Shown here piece by piece: positions 26,581 to 35,504 of a stretch of DNA of 64,000 nucleotides; the stretch's first letter is position 1, and every line of letters starts with the position of its first letter. Under the pieces are notes generated by a model that did no database searches, had not been told where the DNA came from, and saw only the letters and a program-made list of their open reading frames with translations. This DNA is from Sporomusa ovata DSM 2662. Lineage in GTDB: Bacteria; Bacillota; Negativicutes; Sporomusales; Sporomusaceae. Location of the stretch: the NCBI RefSeq assembly GCF_000445445.1, contig NZ_ASXP01000004.1, forward strand, positions 682,001-746,000. Direction: 5' to 3'. The position numbers were made by a program, and so were the translations under genes.

Positions 26581-27450
26581 TTACCTTATTTTCTTTGCCT
26601 GTTCTTCCAATTTAGCCACTCTATCAGCTGTTGCCGGGTGGGTGCTGAACAGACTAACCATCATGCCGCCTGCACCGCTAAACGGGTTAATGATAAAGAG
26701 ATGAGAGGTAGCAGGAGTAGCTTCAGCCATCACACGATGCTGGGCAAAGTATTCAATCTTCTTGAGAGCACTGGCAAGCGCTAATGGATTGCCGGAAACA
26801 GCACCGCCTGTTTGGTCAGCCAGATATTCGCGCGAACGGGAGACACCGAGCTGGATAAGAGTAGCAGCGAGCGGTGCCAGCACCACCAGGAAAACAAGCT
26901 CAATAATACCGCCGATACCGCCCCCATCCTCATCATCGCCACGACCCAAACCGAAGATAGCTGTCCATTGTGCAATATTAGCAATCATGGTGATGACACC
27001 AGCGAGACTGGCAACAATAGTGCTAATCAAAGTGTCGCGGTTTTTGATATGAGACAATTCGTGAGCAACAACGCCTTCTAACTCTTCATAATTAAGCGCT
27101 CGCATAATACCTGTTGTCACAGCGACAGCAGCATGTTCAGGATCACGACCGGTAGCAAAAGCATTAGGCACATCGGTATTGATAATATAAACCTTCGGCA
27201 TCGGCAGTTTGGCCTTTTGCGCCAAATTACTCACCATGCGGATTAAGTCTGGTGCATCCTGGGGCGTAACCGCTTGCGCACCATACATATTGAGCACAAT
27301 TTTATCACTAAACCAGTAGCTGGCAAAGTTCATCAAAATCGAAATAACAAACATGAACGTCATGCCCTTAGTGCCACCAAAAAAGGCACCAACTGCAATT
27401 AGTAAACCTGTTAGTGCAGCAAGTAAAACAGTAGTCTTAAGCGTGTTCAT
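26581..27450 (-). CDS. htpX: Membrane zinc metalloprotease HtpX
   Basis: HtpX is a stress-induced inner-membrane protease that removes damaged membrane proteins. The zinc motif is HELSHIKNRD near residue 130, with the third ligand Glu in the SREYLADQTG region. Two N-terminal and two central hydrophobic segments are present. The length of 289 residues is normal. An AT-rich palindrome at 27565-27593 lies upstream and may be an operator. A weak hairpin follows the stop. Confidence 0.95.
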   Translation of the reverse strand: MNTLKTTVLLAALTGLLIAVGAFFGGTKGMTFMFVISILMNFASYWFSDKIVLNMYGAQAVTPQDAPDLIRMVSNLAQKAKLPMPKVYIINTDVPNAFATGRDPEHAAVAVTTGIMRALNYEELEGVVAHELSHIKNRDTLISTIVASLAGVITMIANIAQWTAIFGLGRGDDEDGGGIGGIIELVFLVVLAPLAATLIQLGVSRSREYLADQTGGAVSGNPLALASALKKIEYFAQHRVMAEATPATSHLFIINPFSGAGGMMVSLFSTHPATADRVAKLEEQAKKIR

Positions 27451-27564
27451 TAAGACACCTCCATAGCGTATTTTATTCTATATAAACAATTACCGTCTTA
27501 ACTATCCCACGCTAGCTAAAGATGACATCGCTCCTCCTTTCTTTTTCTGAATCTGTTATTACTA

Positions 27565-27593
27565 TTAATTATAAGTGATTTACTTATAATTAA
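27565..27593. promoter_or_regulatory. AT-rich palindrome upstream of htpX, possible operator
   Basis: TTAATTATAAGT and ACTTATAATTAA are perfect 12-base arms separated by five bases. It lies 115 bases before the htpX start and 10 bases after the SRPBCC gene. The lack of GC pairs argues against a terminator and in favour of a MarR-like protein-binding site. htpX is repressed by dedicated regulators in Bacillus, but no regulator is identified here. Confidence 0.45.
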
Positions 27594-27603
27594 CAACAAG
27601 CGT

Positions 27604-28044
27604 TTAAGCCCGATTTTCCATGCGTTCCTTGATGGCGGTCAGCATATTCATACTGTTGTCCCGTACCTTCCGCTTAAGAATCGGATTAAGCAATCCCGCA
27701 ATCATCGGAATTCCAAATTCAAAATCAACGGTTAGTTTGATCTCGGTACCGCCGGCAATTGGTGTTAATATCCATTCGCCTTGGAACTTTTTTAAATCAC
27801 CCTCGGTTTGCTTATAGCTAATATGCATGTTGGTATCATCAAAATTATCAAGCTCAGTCCATTTGATAATTCGACCATCTACATTGGATACCCATTTCGT
27901 TATGGTGGTATTGTCTTTTCGTTCAATAACCTCAACGCTAACCAAATCAGCCATAAACTCGGGATATTTTTCCATATCCTTCAAAATGGGGTAAATTTGA
28001 CTGCGATCAGCGTTAACAGGCAAAGTCACTTCTACATATGGCAT
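27604..28044 (-). CDS. SRPBCC (START-like / polyketide cyclase, RatA-Coq10 type) protein
   Basis: The 146-residue protein has the helix-grip layout of the START-like superfamily: VEVTLPVNADRSQIYPILKD, MEKYPEFMADLVSVEVIER, FQGEWILTPIAGGTEIKLTV, and a long C-terminal helix. Such proteins bind hydrophobic ligands; RatA and Coq10 are the closest known types, but no specific ligand can be named. The ATG at 28044 has CAGGAGG upstream. It follows the aminotransferase gene by 39 bases. Confidence 0.83.
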   Translation of the reverse strand: MPYVEVTLPVNADRSQIYPILKDMEKYPEFMADLVSVEVIERKDNTTITKWVSNVDGRIIKWTELDNFDDTNMHISYKQTEGDLKKFQGEWILTPIAGGTEIKLTVDFEFGIPMIAGLLNPILKRKVRDNSMNMLTAIKERMENRA

Positions 28045-28083
28045 ATTTATTTCCTCCTGTCCAATTATGCTATTCATGAAAAA

Positions 28084-29340
28084 CTATAGGTCTTCCAACA
28101 TATCCTGTGCCTTTGCCAATGCGCTTGACAAAGCTGAAATGACATAATCAATCTGCTCTTGTTCAATGATCAGTGGCGGTTCGATCCGCATAACTTTAGG
28201 ATTGTTAAGTGTATATGCAATAAGAACACCTTTGTCAATCATTTCCGACATGATTAATCCGCCAATACCTTCTTTAGTCAGTTCTATGCCAATCATCAGA
28301 CCCTTACCGCGCACTTGGGCTATTACCTCAGGGTAGGCCATGGCTAGCTCTGTCAGCTTACCCATAAAATAGTGACCGCTTTGTTCCGCCCGCCTAAGCA
28401 GGCCCTCCTCGCGAATCACGCTGATAGCGGCGATAGCTGCGGCACAGGCCAGTGGGTTGCCGCCGAAGGTTGAGGTATGCAAAAAAGGACTGGTGATGTA
28501 CTTATCCCAAACCTTTGGCCGCGCTGTAAACGCACCAATAGGCATAACCCCGCCGCCTAAGGCTTTCGCGGTTGTTATAATATCAGGCACCACACCATAG
28601 TGCTCAACCGCAAACATCTTGCCGGTACGGCCTAACCCGGTTTGTACTTCATCACATAGTAACAGCGCTCCCGTTTTGTCACAGATCTCACGTGCCGCAG
28701 GCAGATAGGTATCAGGCGGGACAATGATTCCCCCTTCGCCCTGAATGGGTTCAATAATGACAGCGGCTGTCTCATTGTCCACAACTTGGGCTAAAGCATC
28801 AATATCACCAAATGGCACATGACTAAAGCCGGCAAGCAGCGGTTGAAACGGTTCCCGGAACATCTCCCGTCCGGTAGCACTTAAGGAGCCTAGTGTTTTG
28901 CCATGAAACGAATTGGTGGTAGCAACAAACTTATTCCGGCCGGTATGGACCCGTGCCAGCTTGAGGCTGCCTTCTACTGCTTCGGTTCCACTGTTGACGA
29001 TGAAACTATATTGCAGGTCACCAGGCGTTATTTCAGCCAGAAGTTCTGCTAAATCAGCCATCGGTTTATCAAATAACACCTTACTCGATAGCGGCATGAA
29101 ATCTAGTTGGCGCTTAACAGCCTCAACTACTTTGGGGTGACGGTGTCCCAGACTAAATACCCCATAGCCCCCCAGACAGTCGACGTATTCTTTTCCACCA
29201 ATATCTTTGATAATAGTACCTGCGGCTTCCCATTCAATTGTGGACAGCCCCATGAAGCGGAACAGTTTGGCCATGGCCGGGTTAATATATTGCTCATACT
29301 TGTTAATTGTCTGGCTTATCATTTGTTCTTTACTAGACAT
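28084..29340 (-). CDS. Class III PLP aminotransferase (putrescine / ornithine type)
   Basis: The 418-residue fold-type I enzyme has NSGTEAVEGSLKLAR, SFHGKTLGSLSATGR, IIEPIQGEGGIIVPPD, LLLCDEVQTGLGRTGK and the PLP lysine in TTAKALGGG. The N-terminal extension before the usual acetylornithine-transaminase start resembles putrescine aminotransferase (PatA/YgjG). The substrate could be putrescine, ornithine or another omega-amine. It is likely cotranscribed with the SRPBCC gene. Confidence 0.88.
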   Translation of the reverse strand: MSSKEQMISQTINKYEQYINPAMAKLFRFMGLSTIEWEAAGTIIKDIGGKEYVDCLGGYGVFSLGHRHPKVVEAVKRQLDFMPLSSKVLFDKPMADLAELLAEITPGDLQYSFIVNSGTEAVEGSLKLARVHTGRNKFVATTNSFHGKTLGSLSATGREMFREPFQPLLAGFSHVPFGDIDALAQVVDNETAAVIIEPIQGEGGIIVPPDTYLPAAREICDKTGALLLCDEVQTGLGRTGKMFAVEHYGVVPDIITTAKALGGGVMPIGAFTARPKVWDKYITSPFLHTSTFGGNPLACAAAIAAISVIREEGLLRRAEQSGHYFMGKLTELAMAYPEVIAQVRGKGLMIGIELTKEGIGGLIMSEMIDKGVLIAYTLNNPKVMRIEPPLIIEQEQIDYVISALSSALAKAQDMLEDL

Positions 29341-29535
29341 ATAAACCCTCCTTGTAAAGTCAATGCCACAATTTATAAAAATCTACTTATGGCATTATTT
29401 TCTATTACTATCAAAAAAACTCCTGCTTTATTCAAAAAAAGCAGCAATAAGGAGAAAATTCTATTCGCTAACAGGATTTACCCTCACTAGTCTTGAATAA
29501 GAAAGAGCTAATTATGCAAGGGATGGTGTTCACTG

Positions 29536-30801
29536 ATGAATGACATATTTGCTGCAATCACTCTGCTTGTCCTCATAGGTAATGTCGGGTTACTCTTACT
29601 GCTGCTGGTAAAGGTTACCAAGGCCGGGAGTCCGGACTTGACACCGTTCAAGCAACTCGCCTATAATCAGGAACGCCTGGAGGCCATGCTTCGCGATGAG
29701 CTGGGAAAAAACCGCCAGGAACTGACTTTCACTAGTAAAATACTGCGGGAAGAACTGGCAGGTCAACTGCATGAATTTACGAATAGTAATGACCAGCGAT
29801 TTTCGCGTCTCATTCAGCTTAATGAGCAAAAACTCGACAAGCTCCGCGAGACAATTGAGGGCAAACTCACAGATATTCAAAATGATAACAGCAAAAAACT
29901 CGAAGTAATGCGGGCAACGGTGGATGAAAAATTGCACGCAACTCTGGAAAAACGATTAGGTGAGTCGTTTCAACTTGTGAGCGAGCGCCTGGAACAGGTG
30001 CACAAAGGGCTGGGAGAAATGCAGCAACTGGCGTCCGGGGTCGGTGATCTCAAGAAAGTCCTGTCCAATGTTAAAACCCGGGGCATTTGGGGTGAAATGC
30101 AGCTGGCCTCGCTATTAGAACAAGTCCTAACTCCTGAGCAGTATTCTGCCAATGTGGCAACAAAGCGTGGCAGCCAGGACCGGGTAGAATTTGCCGTATG
30201 CCTGCCAGGCAGAGATAGTAATGATACCCTTGTTTGGCTGCCCATTGATGCCAAGTTTCCCCAGGAAGATTACCAAAGGCTTTTAGAAGCCCAGGATATG
30301 GCTAATACCGAACTGGCCGCCGCAGCGGCGGCCAGTTTAGAAACCAGGATTCGCCTGGAGGCTAAAACCATCAAAGAGAAATATATTGATCCACCCAATA
30401 CTACTGACTTTGCTATTATGTTTCTGCCTATCGAGGGATTATACGCCGAAGTATTACGGCGCCCCGGACTATGTGAAAGCCTACAGCGGGAATACCGTAT
30501 TAGTATTACAGGTCCAACTACACTAGCGGCGTTATTGAATAGTCTGCAAATGGGATTTCGGACCTTGGCGATTGAGAAACGGTCAAGTGAAGTCTGGGGC
30601 CTTCTGGGCGCTGTAAAAACAGAGTTTGGTAAGTTCGGGGATGTTCTCATAAAGACCAAGGAAAAACTAGACCAGGCCAGCAAACAAATTGACGCCGCCG
30701 CCGTACGCACCAGAGCCATTGAACGAAAACTCAAGGACGTCGAACAACTGCCTGCTGCAGATGCTGTTCGTGTCCTGGGACAATATGATATGCAAGAGTA
30801 A
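29536..30801 (+). CDS. rmuC: DNA recombination protein RmuC
   Basis: The 421-residue protein has one N-terminal membrane segment (about 3-25), a long coiled coil to about 160, and then the RmuC nuclease-like domain. That domain carries TRGIWGEMQLASLLE, VWLPIDAKFPQEDYQRLLEA and FAIMFLPIEGLYAEVL. RmuC limits inversions and rearrangements at short inverted repeats. The start ATG lacks a strong ribosome site. It is divergent from the aminotransferase gene and ends in a strong hairpin that overlaps the stop codon. Confidence 0.92.
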   Translation: MNDIFAAITLLVLIGNVGLLLLLLVKVTKAGSPDLTPFKQLAYNQERLEAMLRDELGKNRQELTFTSKILREELAGQLHEFTNSNDQRFSRLIQLNEQKLDKLRETIEGKLTDIQNDNSKKLEVMRATVDEKLHATLEKRLGESFQLVSERLEQVHKGLGEMQQLASGVGDLKKVLSNVKTRGIWGEMQLASLLEQVLTPEQYSANVATKRGSQDRVEFAVCLPGRDSNDTLVWLPIDAKFPQEDYQRLLEAQDMANTELAAAAAASLETRIRLEAKTIKEKYIDPPNTTDFAIMFLPIEGLYAEVLRRPGLCESLQREYRISITGPTTLAALLNSLQMGFRTLAIEKRSSEVWGLLGAVKTEFGKFGDVLIKTKEKLDQASKQIDAAAVRTRAIERKLKDVEQLPAADAVRVLGQYDMQE

Positions 30802-30848
30802 AGCAAAAGCACATCCGACCATGTTTGGATGTGCTTTTGCTTTACTCT
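30795..30848. terminator. Strong bidirectional terminator after rmuC
   Basis: Perfect 22-base arms begin with AGAGTAAAGCAAAAGC and end with GCTTTTGCTTTACTCT, with a ten-base loop. The rmuC TAA stop is inside the left arm. Confidence 0.88.
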
Positions 30849-30921
30849 CAGAATTATTCACATAATACACTATTTTTTGGTAATAATAACCACAAAATAG
30901 TACGAGAGGAGGAATGCTGCT

Positions 30922-32793
30922 GTGGAGACTATCTTTTCTAAAACCTATAAATATTTAAAAACCCTCCTGGTCTATCAGCCACCGCATACTCCTACTCCCT
31001 TTGTATTAGATGATAAGTTAGACAAACAACAACCCAACTGCAGTGAGAACGGACTTGCGGGACCGGCGGAGGAACTCCAAATACTTTTGCGCCACGCTAA
31101 ACAGTTAAAAGAAGTCTTAGAAATGGCGGCTAAACATCTTAAAGCAGGTCGGTTTACGCAATTAACACAAATGCAAACAGTAGTTAAGAAACTGGCAGCA
31201 ATTAAGGGCGAGCGCTCCCCTGCCAGACTAGCCTTTGACGCCGTAAGTCAGCCGGATAACAGGCAGGTGAGTGCTGTGCTGGCCGAAAACCGTGCGTTGC
31301 TGGAAAAACTCTACAAGCTGCCGCACAACAAGGATATTATTATTCGTAATCTTATTTTGCCTCTTGCCCCGCCGATTAAAGCTATCCTGGTGTTTTTAGA
31401 CGGTATGGTTGATAATAAAACACTCAATCTGGCTGTTTTACAGCCATTAATGTACTTCTCTGCTGATCATGTGCGCGATGGCGGTACTACCGGCAGTCTT
31501 ACTGCTCAGATTATCGAGGAATGTTTACCTGCCAACCAAATCAACAAAGCCATAGATTACCAATCTGTCCAGCATGGTATCAACAGTGGAGATACCGCAC
31601 TCTTTATTGATGGTGTTCCGGAAGCTATCTTAATCAACACCAGAGGTATGGTGCAGCGCGGTGTAAATAAACCTACGACAGAGCAAACGGTGCGCGGATC
31701 ACAGGCATCTTTTAGTGAAGGGCTGCGCATTAATACCGCCTTGATTCGCGGTACGTTAAAGAGCAGCGAGCTTGTTACCGAGATCCTGTCTATCGGTAAA
31801 AAAACCAATACCAGCTGTGCCATTATGTATTTAGAGTCTGTGGCCAACCCATTGCTTGTAACTGAACTGAAGCGTCGGATTGAGGGGATTTCCACCGACT
31901 ATCTGGGAGATATCGGGTCGCTCCAGCAGTTCATTGAGGATCATCCTGGCAATCTGTTTCCCCAGGCCCTTTCAACTGAACGGCCTGACCGGGTGGGTGT
32001 GCATCTGGCCGAAGGCCGGGTAGCCTTGATACTAGATGGTGTGCCCCTTGCCCATGTTGTGCCTGTCAGCTTTTTTACCTTCTTTCATTCAGCCGAAGAT
32101 TTCTCGTTTAAAGCTATTGCAAGCACCGGACTACGTATATTGCGTCTTGCTGCTGCCTTTATTACGCTCTTGCTGCCTTCTCTGTATTTGGCAATTAACT
32201 ACTTTCATCAAGAGGCACTCCCTACCGAAATTGCTCTGGCTATTGCCGGTGCCAGGGAGAAAGTACCATTTCCGGCGCTCATTGAGATTGTCCTCATGGA
32301 ATTTTCCTTTGAACTTATTCGGGAAGGGGGATTACGCATTCCCGGAGTGCTGGGGGCGACAATCGGGATTGTCGGTGCACTTATTCTGGGACAGGCGGCA
32401 GTTACTGCCAATATTGTCAGTCCAATTGTAGTTATTATTATTGCCTTAGCAGGTCTGGCTTCCTTCGCTATTCCTGATTTTCAGATGGCAATGGCTTTCC
32501 GCATTATCCGCTTTCCTATGCTTATCCTGGCAGCAACATTAGGGCTGGTCGGTGTTGCTTCCGGGTTTCTACTGCTTGTACTCCTATTATGCAGTATGAA
32601 ATCTTTTGGTATGCCATATATGCTGCCGATAGCTCCCCGGGTGGAGGGCAATCTGGATGTAGTGGTTCGTGGTCCGGTGTTTCAGCAAGAAAAACGACCA
32701 GACGGTTTGAATACTAAAGATACTATAAAACAGCCTGCTATAAGTCGCGAATGGCTAAAAGAAAAACCACGGGGAGGACAAGATAAACCATGA
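30922..32793 (+). CDS. gerAA: Spore germinant receptor subunit A (GerAA/GerKA family)
   Basis: This 623-residue protein is the A subunit of a GerA-type germinant receptor in the spore inner membrane. A soluble N-terminal region (1-390) contains the family core ending in RPDRVGVHLAEGRVALILDG. Five or six membrane segments follow between about 400 and 570, including the EIVLMEFSFELIREGGLRIP motif. The start is GTG at 30922 with AGGAGG upstream. The ger genes overlap: its stop overlaps the next start by 4 bases. The germinant cannot be predicted. Confidence 0.93.
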   Translation: METIFSKTYKYLKTLLVYQPPHTPTPFVLDDKLDKQQPNCSENGLAGPAEELQILLRHAKQLKEVLEMAAKHLKAGRFTQLTQMQTVVKKLAAIKGERSPARLAFDAVSQPDNRQVSAVLAENRALLEKLYKLPHNKDIIIRNLILPLAPPIKAILVFLDGMVDNKTLNLAVLQPLMYFSADHVRDGGTTGSLTAQIIEECLPANQINKAIDYQSVQHGINSGDTALFIDGVPEAILINTRGMVQRGVNKPTTEQTVRGSQASFSEGLRINTALIRGTLKSSELVTEILSIGKKTNTSCAIMYLESVANPLLVTELKRRIEGISTDYLGDIGSLQQFIEDHPGNLFPQALSTERPDRVGVHLAEGRVALILDGVPLAHVVPVSFFTFFHSAEDFSFKAIASTGLRILRLAAAFITLLLPSLYLAINYFHQEALPTEIALAIAGAREKVPFPALIEIVLMEFSFELIREGGLRIPGVLGATIGIVGALILGQAAVTANIVSPIVVIIIALAGLASFAIPDFQMAMAFRIIRFPMLILAATLGLVGVASGFLLLVLLLCSMKSFGMPYMLPIAPRVEGNLDVVVRGPVFQQEKRPDGLNTKDTIKQPAISREWLKEKPRGGQDKP

Positions 32794-33899
32794 GTTATCA
32801 GCCTGGCCGCATGGGTATAGCGGAGGGGATGGCCTTAGTATTTATTATCCTATTGCCTCGTATTTTTCTGACAACACCGGCCAATGATGCCGCTACTGTC
32901 GCTACTGCCGGCTGGTGGATGGTCATTGTTTCCGGCTTACTAACGATCTTGACCATTATCGCCTGGGTTTATATTTTACAGCAAACTCCTGGCGACCTTT
33001 TTAGCATTTCTGAAAAACTGTTAGGACGTATTGGAGCATGGCTAGTAACAATCACATGCATTGTATTTTTCTTTCTTAATGCGGCACTCCTACTGCGCCA
33101 ATTTTCAGAAAATACCTTACTTACAGCCTTACCACAAATCGAGTTTAGTTTCATTATCGGCTGGTATGCCCTTGTCGCTGCGCTAAGTGCATTCTTAGGT
33201 CTGGAAGCATTGGCTCGCGGAACCTACCTGTTATTGCCGATAAGCGTTTTTAGTTTACTGATAGTCCTGCTTCTATTAGCTCCCACTTATGACACCTATA
33301 ATCTGGCTCCCTGGCAGGGTTACGGGTTTCTGCCTTCACTCAAACACGGAATACAGAACGCGGGTACCAACTTCGGCGCGCTGATTCTTGTGATTGTTGC
33401 ACCTGCTATGCAGAATGTCCGAACTTTCAAATGGGCCAGTATCTTGGGAATAATGGGCTGTGTCTTTCTCAAAGCATTATCCATTATGGTATTCACCATG
33501 GTATTTGGAATTGCCGTGGCGAGTGAAAAAACACTACCTTTTTTTGAGATGGCCCGCTTAGTATATTTGAGCCGTTACCTGCAACGGATTGAGTCGTTAT
33601 TTATCATACTGTGGGTTATTGTAGGATTATTGGGAATTGCTATCAGCCTTTATATGGGAGCCTATTTAATTACCCGTTTATTGAAGCTGCCGGCTCTTAA
33701 GCCGCTCATTCCACTCTCGGCTTATATTATTGCGCAACTAGCCATGATACCGCCTGACATTGCCACAGTTATTCGCATAGATGGATTCGTAATAGCTAAC
33801 TTCTTCACCACTAGTCTGTTTATCCTTACACCACTACTGCTAGTAGCGTCAATGATGAAGACTAGCAAAAAGGGGGACCAGTCGTGTTCTTCCGATTGA
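32790..33899 (+). CDS. gerAB: Spore germination permease subunit B (GerAB family)
   Basis: The 369-residue polytopic protein belongs to the amino-acid-permease-like GerB family, which binds the germinant. About ten membrane segments are seen. The family pattern includes MGIAEGMALVFIILLPRIFL near the start and FFEMARLVYLSRYLQRIES near residue 250. It overlaps gerAA by 4 bases and gerAC by 16, so all three subunits are translationally coupled. Confidence 0.92.
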   Translation: MSYQPGRMGIAEGMALVFIILLPRIFLTTPANDAATVATAGWWMVIVSGLLTILTIIAWVYILQQTPGDLFSISEKLLGRIGAWLVTITCIVFFFLNAALLLRQFSENTLLTALPQIEFSFIIGWYALVAALSAFLGLEALARGTYLLLPISVFSLLIVLLLLAPTYDTYNLAPWQGYGFLPSLKHGIQNAGTNFGALILVIVAPAMQNVRTFKWASILGIMGCVFLKALSIMVFTMVFGIAVASEKTLPFFEMARLVYLSRYLQRIESLFIILWVIVGLLGIAISLYMGAYLITRLLKLPALKPLIPLSAYIIAQLAMIPPDIATVIRIDGFVIANFFTTSLFILTPLLLVASMMKTSKKGDQSCSSD

Positions 33900-35138
33900 C
33901 TATTATATCTTTAGGCTTAACAGTATGCCTTATATTATCAGGTTGTTTCGGTGCTAAGGAAACCGACGAAGTGGCCTATGTTTTGGCTGTTGGGGTTGAT
34001 TATCTGCCAAATAAGCAGATAAATATTACCTATCTGCTTGCGGTTCCCAGGGCACTAGGCGCCAGTGGAGGTGGCGGTGATACCGACAGTGGCAAAAGCC
34101 TGGTTGTTACTACCATCAAGGCTCCCTCCTTATCCGAAGGCCGTTCTTTGCTCGGCGCCTCACTTGGCCGGTCCCCTGATTTATCCCATATTAAGGTCTG
34201 GGTTGTCGGTGAAGAATTAGCACGACAAGGACTGGAGAATTTAGTAGGACCACTCCTCCGGTTTCGTGAATTTCGCGGCTCTATGTTTATGATGGTGGTT
34301 CGTGATACCGCACAGGGATTTATCAACAAAAATAAGCCGTCAATTGACGTATTACCTTCACGCTGGATTGAAGGTCTCTTGTTATCAGGGACTGAGACCG
34401 GCTATTTATTGCCCACGCATGTTCATGAGTTTTATAATCGGCTAAAGACTACGAGCGGTGCTCCCTATGCTGTATATGCGGCAATTAATCCCTTATCAGG
34501 TACAGACAGGCCTAGTGCTAAACCAACCCCACCAGAACGAGCTAAGGAGTATCTTGCCGGCGATATACCGCGTGAAGGTGGTAATCCTGCCACTGTTATT
34601 GGTACGGCTGTATTTAAGCGTGACAAGCTGGCAGGGACGCTGACTAACGAAGAAACACGCATGGTTGCTATCCTTATGGGGAATTTCCCCAAAGGCTTTT
34701 TAACGATAGTCGATCCCCAAAAAGCCGAGCGGAATGTGCACATTCTTTTGCGGTTAGGCAAAAAATCCACAAATTAATGTTAGCTTCGCAAATAATCGGC
34801 CTGTTATTGATATTAATGTGCTGTTAGAAGGCGAACTCGCCAGTATTGCCAGCAATATCAACTATGAGTCCGAGGATAACAGGGAATTATTAGAAGAAGA
34901 GGTGTCAAAAACCATCAAACTAGAAATGGTAGAGATGCTTAACCATACACAAGCGCTTGGTACTGATGTTGTTAATTTTGGCCGCTACTTCCGACCTAAG
35001 TTCCAGACCTACGATGAGGTTGCCAGTTTTAATTGGAATGCCCTTTATCCTGAGGCTGAATTTCAAGTACAAATCCATACTAAAATCCGTCGTACCGGAC
35101 TAATGTATCAGAGCCTGCCGATAAGGGGTAATGACTAA
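33884..35138 (+). pseudogene. gerAC: Germinant receptor lipoprotein subunit C (Ger(x)C family), frameshifted
   Basis: The product is a spore-membrane lipoprotein: the signal peptide ends in LILSGC, so the lipidated Cys is near residue 22. The first frame (GTG at 33884) stops at 34777 after ...HILLRLGKKSTN. A run of six A near 34760 should be five. With that change the frame continues as LGKNPQINVSFANNRPVID, then LLEGELASIASNI and a normal C-terminus to the stop at 35136-35138. The restored length, about 417 residues, is usual for GerC. Without correction the receptor would lack its C subunit domain. The break is probably a sequencing slip, but real loss cannot be excluded. Confidence 0.88.
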
Positions 35139-35302
35139 TGGATTATATATACCTCGGCATAGGTGCTGTCATTGGTTTTCATGCTTTGACATATGCCTAT
35201 TGGCTGAAAAATAACGGCAATACATTGGGGGCAATTGGAATAGGTATCTTGGTTATGACAGGTCTGGCTCTGACATTGCTGCGTATGTTCAAGGGAAATT
35301 AG
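35138..35302 (+). CDS. Small two-helix membrane protein at the end of the ger operon (GerD-subunit-like)
   Basis: A 54-residue frame starts at an ATG that overlaps the gerAC stop by one base (TAATG). It has two hydrophobic segments: YLGIGAVIGFHALTYAYWL and GAIGIGILVMTGLALTLL. Several Bacillus ger operons carry a small fourth gene for a two-helix membrane protein (the gerKD type) that tunes receptor response. This gene fits in size, place and topology, but similarity at sequence level is not established. Confidence 0.72.
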   Translation: MDYIYLGIGAVIGFHALTYAYWLKNNGNTLGAIGIGILVMTGLALTLLRMFKGN

Positions 35303-35444
35303 AATGGCATTTTGAGAAAAAACACGCTATATCACAAAAACAGGAGATATTTTGCAAATTTGGCAGGAATACGCCGGTATCTGTCTTTTTTATGTTATGG
35401 AATATTTGATTTTATACATTATTTTCGTTATTATTTAAATAGCG

Positions 35445-35471
35445 TTAGCACTCAACTTCAAAGAGTGCTAA
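35445..35471 (+). promoter_or_regulatory. CIRCE operator (HrcA binding site) upstream of htpG
   Basis: TTAGCACTC, nine spacer bases and GAGTGCTAA match the CIRCE consensus exactly. It ends 33 bases before the htpG start codon, in the 5' leader or overlapping the promoter. HrcA should therefore repress htpG until heat or unfolded-protein stress. Confidence 0.96.
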
Positions 35472-35504
35472 CAACAGAATTTTTGATGATATTGGAGGTT
35501 CGTA

